64,000 nucleotides of DNA from Mastigias papua. Taxonomy: Eukaryota > Cnidaria > Scyphozoa > Rhizostomeae > Mastigiidae. Where the stretch lies: the NCBI GenBank assembly GCA_964019165.1, contig OZ025271.1:6427570-6491569 (forward strand), written 5' to 3'. A program made the position numbers and the translations under genes. The notes beneath the pieces are model-generated. The model made no database searches and had not been told where the DNA came from. It saw only the letters and a program-made list of their open reading frames with translations. This document shows positions 56,332 to 64,000 of this stretch, piece after piece (position 1 is the stretch's first letter; every line of letters starts with the position of its first letter).

Positions 56332-57458
56332 TGGCAAAAAATTTCGGACACAAAAATTTCGGACAGTATTTGCGGACAAAATATTTTCGGACGTTTTTCA
56401 AAGTTATTTCGGACGTTTCCAGAGAAATTTCGGACGAATACAGAAAAGCATACAAAAAGTAAATCAGATCAGGTCAGAATCAGCATTGATCCGAATTCTA
56501 AAATGTATTTAGTTATGTTTAATGCTTTAAAAATATATCTTAAAGTTAACTTTTTCAAATTCGTTTAAACGGTTCACTACTGCTTATAAGTGTTTAAATG
56601 GGTCCTTATCAGGAACTTCAATTATGGCAATGGGAATGATGCCTGCCATTTCAATGGTCTTAATGATCATTTGTCGTCGGATAAGTTATTTCCAGAACTG
56701 GAAGGACATATTCTTCGTGAAATTTCCCGTTTTGTCTGGCATTTTCTGAATTATGGTGGAAAAGTCGACGCAAAAGTTCACTCAGAATGTCATAGGCGGT
56801 CCCCAATACCATCAGGTGGACTAGAAATAATATTATTGGCAAAGTTCGCAATATCTGATGAAAAGCGAAGGTATCTTGCCCATCTATCCACACTAATCCG
56901 AAGGAATTACAAAGTTAACGAAGAGGTTATGGACCAAGAAAATGGACAAGTAAACGAAGATGATATAGGCCTATTTGACGATGATCAAGCTGACGAGGAC
57001 GGTATTATTAATTTAAAGAATGACGAGGCTGATTTTAGTTAAATGTAGTTACAAAAATACAATTTCGTATCACTCCGTGGCTCTCTCAACACTTTCCTAC
57101 CCTTTGTGCGGTTTTGTACACGCTTTTTATTTTATAAGAAACCTAGCTTAGGCCCTACAAGAAGTGTCTTAAATTTTCTATTGCTTTCTATTGTTAATGA
57201 AAACAAATGAACAAAAGAATCTATTGTAATTTACCCTAACTTCTACTGGTAGGTTTGTTATAATGCAGTTTCTTATATATAAAAAACGTGTAAGCAAGAA
57301 AATACTTATTTTAAACACAAAAGATACACAGTTTAAACAAAGAAAATGTTGCAAAATATTTCGGACAGTAAAAGTGTCGGATGACAAAAAATTTCGGACA
57401 TTAAAATTTTCAGACGCCTCAAATGTCCGAAAATATTAACGTCCGAAATTGTTTGCCT
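56332..57458. mobile_element. 1.1-kb TTAA-flanked element with TTTCGGAC subterminal repeats
   Basis: The left end TGGCAAAAAATTTCGGAC and the right end (complement AGGCAAACAATTTCGGAC) match at 16 of 18 positions. TTAA lies at 56328-56331 and 57459-57462. The motif TTTCGGAC or TTCGGAC occurs about five times in the first 100 bp, and several times in either orientation in the last 110 bp. It encodes one frame (56590-57042) of unknown nature. TTAA flanks fit piggyBac or Kolobok superfamilies. Confidence 0.7.
56590..57042 (+). CDS. Hypothetical protein of the TTAA element
   Basis: 150 aa. I do not recognise it. The N-terminal two-thirds look globular (LEGHILREISRFVWHFLNYG, then LEIILLAKFAISDEKRRYLA), the C-terminal third is strongly acidic (DDIGLFDDDQADEDG). 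It starts at ATG 56590 and ends in a stop at 57040-57042. It lacks an obvious DDE triad, so if coding it is more likely an accessory protein or a deletion remnant than a full transposase. Confidence 0.4.
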   Translation: MFKWVLIRNFNYGNGNDACHFNGLNDHLSSDKLFPELEGHILREISRFVWHFLNYGGKVDAKVHSECHRRSPIPSGGLEIILLAKFAISDEKRRYLAHLSTLIRRNYKVNEEVMDQENGQVNEDDIGLFDDDQADEDGIINLKNDEADFS

Positions 57459-57628
57459 TTAATGTATCACTAAACACTCTTGAGGCTAGTAAGATCAGGC
57501 CGTCCCACAAGTGAACAAAACACGTCTATCCTAGCTACATTTGCTTCTACATCGGCTTTAGTTTTGAAAATCATAAAAATTATCTTTTCTTTCAGATTCC
57601 ACAGAGTATCACAGATAGATTCTCATTC

Positions 57629-58878
57629 CTATACTGTTCTCCTGAGGATGATCAACGTGGTTTCATTAGATTTTGTGCACGTTATTAGTAGCTCCCACAC
57701 GAGCAAAAGAGCTTTTGTAGTCTGTGTTATCTTTGACACAATCAATTCTTGACCTGGTGATGACACTTCTTGTAGATATACACTCATCAGGTTGATAAGT
57801 TCAGAAAAGCACAACTATCTTGATGAAGTCATCAATGATAACAAATGCAGGGTAACCAACAACAAGAATAACTATTGATAGAACTGAAAATCTCACTCAA
57901 GTGGACTGAGTATTAACACTATCATTTGTAGAGCACTTAGTAGGCATCTTACCTCTGTAGTGTATAGTCCACCCCACAATACTATTTTGAGATTGGACTT
58001 TAGAAACTGATTTCATAAGTATACCTAATGTCCATATTTGTTTGATACTGTATAAAAATGGCTAGAAAGTAGCTACAAGGTGACATGCATAGTAAAGTTT
58101 AGTGAAATCTGGCTGTCAGATGAGAGCTACATCAAGAATGGAGTAGCTAGTGGTATTGCCAATGGCCAATAGTCCATAGAATTGGGGAATTTGTAGGGAA
58201 ACACCAGGAGGACAGACATCTGCGATGTCAAATCATCTACCAGTCATTGCATTAGTACCTTGCTCAGAAATGCTCAGAATACCATGCTTTTGTTTTAGTT
58301 CTCTATCAAACTCTCTCCCAGTTCTAAGTTTTGAGGTATAGATAATGTAACAAATGGTGAGATGCTTATTTAAGTGTTCCTATGTTAGTTAGGTTTAAGG
58401 GATGGTGGAAGTTCAATGAAAATTTCAGTGTCAAGCTTTTATTATTGTTGCCGGGTACTCCATGATTTGCTCTGGCATAACTGCTCTGAAACAATATTGC
58501 TATGGAATGGAAACAGAGGAAGTTCACCAAATGAGCATTAGCTCTACCTACAAAACTTTTTAATAGTGTTTATGCCATTTATCTTCGCACATCCAGATAG
58601 AGAGGGGGGGGTAAGGGAGAGACAAAGGGAAGACAAAAATGAGCCACTGAATGATCCAGACAGAGGGAGGGTAAGAATGCAGTTTACAAGTTAATCATAG
58701 AATGCTCTTTGTCAACAGACCAGAGTGTATATCTACAAAAAGTGTCATCACCAGGTGAAGAATTGATTGTGTCAGAGATAACACAGACTACGAAAGCTCT
58801 TTTGCTTGTGTGAGAGCGATTAATAAAGTGCACAAAATCTAATGAAATCACGTTGATCATCCTCAGGAGAATATGATA
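57629..58878. mobile_element. 1.25-kb element with about 155-bp TIRs
   Basis: The left arm 57631-57790 (TTCTCCTGAGGATGATCAAC, AGAGCTTTTGTAGTCTGTGT, CCTGGTGATGACACTT, GTAGATATACACT) is complementary to 58722-58878 with scattered differences. It lies in the loop side of the 6.9-kb element. The interior of about 0.93 kb has no recognised gene. Target duplications not resolved. Confidence 0.65.
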
Positions 58879-59454
58879 GTAATATAATGATAATTTCTTT
58901 ATTTAAGGTTGGATCTTATTGATCGCTCACATGCTAATTTGAGCCATACGAAACGTAAATACAAGATGCTGTAATAAATTAAATCTAAATTACAGACGAG
59001 AGAATACTATTAAAGAATATAACTATAAACCCTAAATTACCTATTTAGTAATTCTCTTCGTTTCAATTTTTGAATTACTAATAAAGTTTTAAACTATACT
59101 AATTGAACGGTCTCACCACTGTATTTCTCTTTTCTTTCCTCTGGTCTTTGTAGACTGGAGACAATAAGCTACACGCGAATTGTGTTTTTGTGTGTTTCTT
59201 CGCCAAGATAGACATTCAACTGAACTATTTACAAATTATGATTTGGTATATCTATTTGCTCCCCGGAATTACGTACAAAGATGGAATAACAAAAATCGGT
59301 GTAGGAAAGGAAAGGCTAGACAATGTGTTGAGGGAAAGTTAGTGTAAAAATAGGCCTAACAAAAGGGCAAGGTGTTATGACGCAATAGAATGTTAGTGTG
59401 ATGTTAGTTTAGTGTTAGCGTAGAGGAAGTGATGGCAATGAGTTGTAGAAAAAC
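58879..59454. other. Remaining loop of the 6.9-kb element
   Basis: About 575 bp with no recognised gene or repeat. It ends before a GAATGAATGAATG run that is the tail of a minus-strand CR1 fragment. Confidence 0.35.
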
Positions 59455-60640
59455 ACGCAATGAATGAATGAATGGAGTGGAAGATAAAGTAACTAAAAAT
59501 GTAATTGCTACACCTATATGCAATCTGCACAATCTACAACTGAAATCAAAATCATAGCTTTGAATTTTTCTTTTGAAGTTGCTAAGTGTCTGGGATTCTG
59601 TTATAGAAGGTGGCATAGCATGCCATATCCTAGATCCAAGAAAACATGCACTTTCAATACCATACCCTGTTCTTTTTTGTTTCGGTGCAAGGATATTTCA
59701 GCAGCTACGAAGCTGGTAAGGTACATCTTTCTGAACGAAGGTTTATTTCATGAAACTAGGATTGAGATTGATTTGAGTTTTAAGGATTTCGGTAGCAAGC
59801 AACTTTAAGTTACTCTGGTGAATGGAAACCGATTCTCCTTTCTTCAATAAATCTTCGAAAGTAGGACAACTATCCTTGTATATGATTCTTAGGGCTCTCG
59901 TGGATTTTGTTTATTTTCTTATGAAGCGACCTGTCATGAAACATCCAGATAAGTGTACAATAGCTAAACTGGGACATAGCAAAAGTATTCATCATAGTCC
60001 TTTACTTCTCAACATTCATGTAACTTGAAATATGTGCAGGTGCATGCAGCTTCTGTCTAGCTTTTTTACATATTGCAATAACATGACTCTTGAAATCTAG
60101 GTTTTTATCCAAGGTTACACCCAGAAGTTTTTCCTCGACTGATTCTATTACCATAGTCTCGCCAATATGTACTGAAACGTCTGTATTCCCCCCCCCCCCG
60201 AAAATCAAAGATGACATTTATCAGGTTTAATTTCATACTATTATCGAAGAAACACGTTGAGTTCCTTTGACCATCATTTTTAAGGCTTGTAACAACCTGT
60301 TCCAGCTCCTGACTACACTTATAGATAGTTGTGTCATCTGCGTAGTTGCAAGTCTCAGTTTCCTCCACCAGATAGAAAAGATCATTTAGAAATATATTGA
60401 ATAAAAGGAGTCCCAAAATAGAGCCTTGTGGTACACCCTTTACTGATTCCTGCCAAGAGCTGAATTTCCCATTAACCTTAACTCGCTGTTTCATATTCGA
60501 AAGATAGTTATATACAAGCTTTAAGGCTGATCTACTGAAACCATATGCTTCAAGCTTTGCTATGAGTAGTTTGTGATTCAGACATTCAAACGCCGTAGAT
60601 AGATAGGTCCATTACAATTGCACCTATCGGAATGCAATTC
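59455..60640 (-). pseudogene. CR1/L2-like reverse transcriptase fragment (-)
   Basis: Starts in the RT core: AIVMDLS at about 60625, then with a frame change AFECLNHKLLIAKLEAYGFS, then 60494-60105 with MKQRVKVNGKFSSWQESVKG, VPQGSILGLLLFNIFLNDLF, and CNYADDTTIYKC (YADD intact). Next 60217-60002 (EKLLGVTLDKNLDFKSH). The tail at about 59616-59500 (LSNFKRKIQSY, CRLCRLH) and a CATT-repeat 3' end follow. Same subfamily as the element at 25955-29831. A C-run at 60187-60198 breaks the frame. Confidence 0.8.
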
Positions 60641-60980
60641 TGTTTGTGATGTACTGATGGAATCTGAAGGAAAAGAAAATTTTTATGAGTTTCAAAACTA
60701 AAGCCGATGTAGAAGCAAATGTAGCTAGGATAGACGCGTTTTGTTCGCTTGTGAGACGGCCTGATCTTATTAGCCTCAAGAGTGTACAGATGCGAGGGTG
60801 GCAACGGTCCTCGAGTGAATCGCCGCATGTTCGACCGTTTATGATATTCCCATCCGTAAAATGTTTCTCTCGAAGATAGGCACAGATTTTTTATAATTAA
60901 ATCATCCATGCCATTTACTGTTTTACTAAAATCGCGCCAACGAATTTTCGCTCGATTCGCCTGTGAAGACCTAAACAGAT

Positions 60981-62041
60981 TTTATTTCATTTCATTTCAT
61001 TTTTCATTTTTAATTATTTATACACAAAATCCCGTCAGCTATAGCTCTTAGCATAACTCTTTAGTTGGTCTTTGAATCCTTTGAGTGTAGGAAGCTCTCT
61101 GATGTTGATGGGAATATTGTTCCAAGTTTTAAGAGCCGAGTAGTGAAAGCCTTTCTTTACATATTCAATGTAATTTTTTGGGATTTGCAGGTCCCTGCAA
61201 TTCCTTGTTCTGTAGCTTGAGTGCTGGGTCCTATGATGATGTTTATCCCAAAGGCTTTCAAGACATTGTTTGTTGACTATTTTGTATGTCATAACTGATC
61301 GGTCAAATTGTATTAATTGTTCCACGGTCAACCAATTATGAGACTAACTGTCCTTTAGTCTGGCCTTATCAATAATAGAACGGGCTCTGTCCTGCAGACG
61401 TTGGAGGGTATTCAATGTTGTTTTTGGAAGACTCCCCCAAATGACCTCCCCCAAATGACATTTGCATATCGCAGATGCCTCTCGACTAGGGCACAGTACA
61501 CATGGTCAGGCTGGGATTGTGAAAGAAGGTTTTGTAGTTTTTTTAACAGTTTCAGTCCGCAACTGACATTTCCTTTCACTTTGTTGAATTGATCATCCCA
61601 GTGTAGCCTTTCGGCCATGATAACCCCTAATGATTTAGTCTTTGTAGCACGGTTTATTTCTGAATCATTAAGATTCAGTGGCTCTGAGATTTCAACTTTA
61701 TTTACCCTACGTGGGTGGCCAATAACAATGTATTCGGCTTTTGAGGGTTTGCACTTAACTTATTTACCCGCATCCATTCCGAAATGTTTCTTAATTTGTG
61801 GGCATTTTTAATTAGATCATCAATGTTATTAGATGTTAATGTGACATGTGTGTCGTCCGCATACATACTCGCCCTAGAGAATTGTAAATACTTTTCAAAA
61901 TCATTCAGGTTGATGATAAAAAGAAGTGGTCCCAAGCATGAGCCTTGAGGTATACCACGAGTTACCAATCTAACCCTCGATTGGTGTCCATTAACTACGC
62001 AGAATTGTTTTCTACTACTTAAGAAAGATATGAAGGAACAA
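60981..62041 (-). pseudogene. CR1/L2-like RT fragment (-), with AGAT target duplication
   Basis: Frames 61968-61702 (MVTRGIPQGSCLGPLLFI, ASMYADDTHVTL with YADD), 61618-61412 (LHWDDQFNKVKGNVSCGLKL, DHVYCALVERHLRYANVIWG) and 61331-61035 (YRTRNCRDLQIPKNYIEYVK, SALKTWNNIPINIRELP). Tail of GAAAT units in the complement of 60981-61010. Flanked by AGAT at 60977-60980 and 62042-62045. It interrupts the right arm of the 6.9-kb element and is 5'-truncated within the RT. Confidence 0.85.
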
Positions 62042-62327
62042 AGATATAGGCCCGATGGCGAAGCATCGGTTTTGTAAAATGTGTTATATCACCAATGCAC
62101 GGTACATTGCCATGTGAGTGATCTACATGTATTCTCCGGAGCCTGATTTAACATGGAATCCATGTTATTGTCCATTTTTTGACCATATCTTAAGCAGAAC
62201 AATCGCAAAATGAGTGAGTAGCTCCTTTCCCCGTACTGAGCATTGTGGGCGATGAATCTGGAACATCACTTGCCTCATTTTCGCCAGAGGTCGAACCCTC
62301 TCTGCGTCATTGTGAAAACGGTCTATT

Positions 62328-62412
62328 CTGCCACTTTTGTACAATAATATAAAAACAGGGCAGGTTTGAAACCGAGGCAGAGACTAATACTTTACTGCGA
62401 ATTTAGAAATTG
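62328..62412. repeat. Part Y of the X-Y repeat
   Basis: CTGCCACTTTTGTACAATAA, GGGCAGGTTTGAAACC and GAGGCAGAGACTAA match the complement of about 49635-49731. Continues part X (55208-55445) across the 6.9-kb element, with a gap of a few bases. Confidence 0.65.
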
Positions 62413-62484
62413 TGAATATGGAATATGTCAAACTTTATAACCTGTTGAAACTTTAGAAGACCCTATTTTTGGCGGAATATGCAC

Positions 62485-62631
<147 letters not shown>

Positions 62632-62939
62632 TATTCATATTCACCGTGTTATTCAGGGAAAGTTGTACATATTATAAGACTTGTCAAGGAACTTTTTGCA
62701 CAAAGCTGCACGAATCCTGGTATTGAAATCTTCAGGTCGATAAGTTTGTTGGGGAGGAGAAACCAGCCAATATATTTAATTTGTGGGCCAATGCCCCTCC
62801 TTGTCCCCGTTAGTTACGTGCTTGTAGCAAGGGACGATAGCATTTTTATTAGCATATTGTATGTATTCAATTTTAGCCTGCAACGTTGCAAAGGTCAAAA
62901 CAACTACCTGGTGGTACTTTTTTGCTAAAACTGTAAGGC

Positions 62940-63407
62940 ATGGCTGAAAAGGACAACAACAGTGAGAATGACACAAAATCTGAACCAGGCGGTAATCAGG
63001 ATGGACAACCACCGTTGTCAATTGCTGAAGAGAACGGCAACAATAATAAAGCTTTACCTAGATTCACAGTAGACATTCAATCGAAAGTTTACAAGCGTGA
63101 AGCCCAGAAGACAAAGGTTCAAATGTCATCGACGCGCCACTCCGTGTTTGTAATCTTTGTCGCACTATTTTTTTGGGCAGCACTCGTAGCGTCACTCACT
63201 GCCACAAAACTCACACTTGTAGCAATTGGACAGCAGTTTAATGTCTCATGTACGGAACCAAGCTGCATTATAGAGAGAGAAAACGAGACACCATACATAA
63301 TGATGATTTTAATAATGATGATACCCCAATTTATTAGCTTTTTGAGAGCTGTTGGAAATTCTGCATTTTCAAGTAAACCATGGCCATCATGCCGACAGAC
63401 AATTTGG
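62940..63407 (+). CDS. Candidate first coding exon of a membrane protein, possibly chitin synthase
   Basis: 156 codons from ATG 62940 to a GT donor (TTTGG|GTAGGT) at 63408; beyond it the frame ends at a stop at 63417. Hydrophilic, Asn/Glu-rich cytoplasmic N-terminus (residues 1-66), a transmembrane segment at about 67-97 (HSVFVIFVALFFWAALVASL), a short loop with two N-glycosylation sequons (NVSC, NETP) and two cysteines, a second segment at about 117-138 (PYIMMILIMMIPQFISFLRA), then SAFSSKPWPSC. The pattern of PQFxxFxRAxxxxxFxxxxPWPS after a TM resembles the N-terminal region of animal chitin synthases (family-2 glycosyltransferases making chitin at the plasma membrane), where many TM helices precede the catalytic domain. 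The rest would lie outside the window. The assignment is tentative. It is the only ORF here that looks like host coding sequence. Confidence 0.4.
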
Positions 63408-63730
63408 GTAGGTCGTTAGCAGTTCTTTTCATCACTTTTCCCAGTTCATTAATTTTATTTGTTTAAAGATGAGTATTGAACAACTTATGTTGAATTATTG
63501 AATGATTTAAATTTTCACTCTCACACCAGATACCTATGCTTCTTGCTTAAGCAGGGCACAAATGTATAAAGATTTTCCAGTGAGAGCCAAATGTAAAGTG
63601 CCGGGCCATGCAAGCAATGTATTGGCATGTAAATGCAGTGCGAGTTAAGTCACACTCACCTATAAGATTTCGATAGCATTTTCCTCAATGTGAGCAGTGC
63701 TACTGTGTGTTGGACTGCGGGATAGTTATT
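63408..63730. other. Probable intron sequence
   Basis: No coding signal. It follows the GT donor of the candidate exon at 62940-63407. Confidence 0.35.
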
Positions 63731-63943
63731 AAGGCCGGTTTCCACTTGAGCGAAATCTGTAGCGAATTTGTGGGCGATTGGAATGAGTTCAACGTCCAGC
63801 GAATTTGCCAAGTAGAGAACCAATGACAAAAGAATTCGTAATCGTCGTTTGCTTCAGTTGACAAACTTGATAGGCTTCACGAATTCGCTGACGACTTCAC
63901 TGACGACTTTACTGAAGCATTCGCTCAAATGAAAACCGGCCTT
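63731..63943. mobile_element. MITE with AAGGCCGGTTT ends
   Basis: The left end AAGGCCGGTTTCCACTTGAG and the right end (complement AAGGCCGGTTTTCATTTGAG) form a TIR of about 25 bp including GCGAA. The inner arms repeat GCGAATTTG/CGAATTCGCTGACGACTT motifs. 213 bp, non-coding. The terminal motif is similar to AGGCTGGTTTTCATATG at 32925. Confidence 0.7.
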
Positions 63944-64000
63944 TGGATCAGGAGAGTTTGATGGCTCGTAGATGAAAAATTCACTGAGATGTTTAGCAAT

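Larger units (their letters stand above)
55928..57473. mobile_element. 1.55-kb insertion in the left arm, containing a TTAA element
   Basis: Flanked by ACACT at 55923-55927 and 57474-57478. The right arm of the host element has the uninterrupted site (TGTACACTCTTGAGGCT in complement of about 60772-60788). About 415 bp of it are outside the nested TTAA element (55928-56331 and 57463-57473) and are not identified. Confidence 0.65.
55446..62327. mobile_element. 6.9-kb long-TIR / foldback element with later insertions
   Basis: The left arm 55446-57640 and the right arm 62327-60640 are inverted copies, about 0.6 kb each once their inserts are removed. The ends are AATAGACC(C/G)TTTTCACA(T/A)TGACG. 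Shared blocks include GAGGCAAGTGATGTTCCAGA, ATAACATGGATTCCATGTTA, ATGTACCGTGCATTGGTG, and TTTACGGATGGGAATATCAT. The element sits inside an X-Y repeat. The arms are interrupted by a 1.55-kb insert (55928-57473) on the left and a CR1 (60981-62041) on the right. The loop holds another TIR element (57629-58878) and a CR1 piece (59455-60640). Remaining original loop: about 0.6 kb. No transposase is seen. Confidence 0.65.

Noticed and set aside
56337..56440. CRISPR-like or operator array of TTTCGGAC
   Set aside because: Irregular spacing and mirrored at the other end of a TTAA-flanked element; best read as subterminal transposon repeats.

Overview
The window looks like repeat-rich nuclear DNA from an animal, most likely a cnidarian and probably an anthozoan (coral, octocoral or sea anemone). 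There are no dense operon-like ORFs. Instead there are AT-rich spacers, microsatellites, many terminal-inverted-repeat (TIR) DNA transposons and MITEs, and several CR1/L2-like non-LTR retrotransposons whose protein style (for example FIDLKKAFDTVDH, QGSCLGPLLF, SLNVAKT) resembles what I know from anthozoan genomes. The taxon is an inference. Only one candidate host exon was found, at 62940-63407, possibly the start of a chitin synthase.

Most notable: 16373-20069 is a 3.7-kb mobile element with 271-bp TIRs that are about 98% identical by hand alignment. It carries two convergent genes: a DDE integrase-core gene on + (one stop codon plus frame breaks) and, on -, an atypical alpha-type protein kinase gene split by one frameshift. 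A transposon that carries its own alpha-kinase is, to my knowledge, not a described architecture. The high TIR identity implies recent movement.

Layout. 1-10 kb: a tRNA-derived SINE promoter, several MITEs, long microsatellites, a 2.1-kb element with 8-bp target duplication and GATTTTT-rich arms (5129-7208), and a CR1 tail split by a TA-flanked MITE. 10.8-12.7 kb: a CR1 fragment (-). 13-16 kb: MITEs and a duplicated GTGTT-array module. 16.4-20.1 kb: the integrase/kinase transposon. 20.9-25.4 kb: a hAT MITE and an RTE fragment. 26-29.8 kb: a nearly intact CR1/L2 element with an SGNH-type ORF1 and an endonuclease/RT ORF2. 30.5-35.8 kb: a four-deep nest, with hAT-like ends enclosing a 2.07-kb hAT element (perfect 8-bp TSD), enclosing a Harbinger-type MITE, enclosing an inverted copy of itself. 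37.9-38.3 kb: a foldback element with telomere-like repeats in its loop. 41.2-44.3 kb: a Kolobok-type (TTAA) element with a decayed DGTW transposase, itself inside an older repeat. 44.8-48.5 kb: a CR1 RT fragment cut at one TA by a 2.96-kb composite bounded by two direct MITE copies. 48.5-55 kb: two more CR1 relics. 55.4-62.3 kb: a 6.9-kb inverted-repeat element full of later insertions, placed within a repeat whose uninterrupted copy lies at 49.6-50.0 kb. 62.9-63.4 kb: the candidate host exon.

The genes do not form a pathway. The window is a stratified record of transposition, and target-site duplications let the order of many insertions be read directly. All alignments and identities were made by eye.
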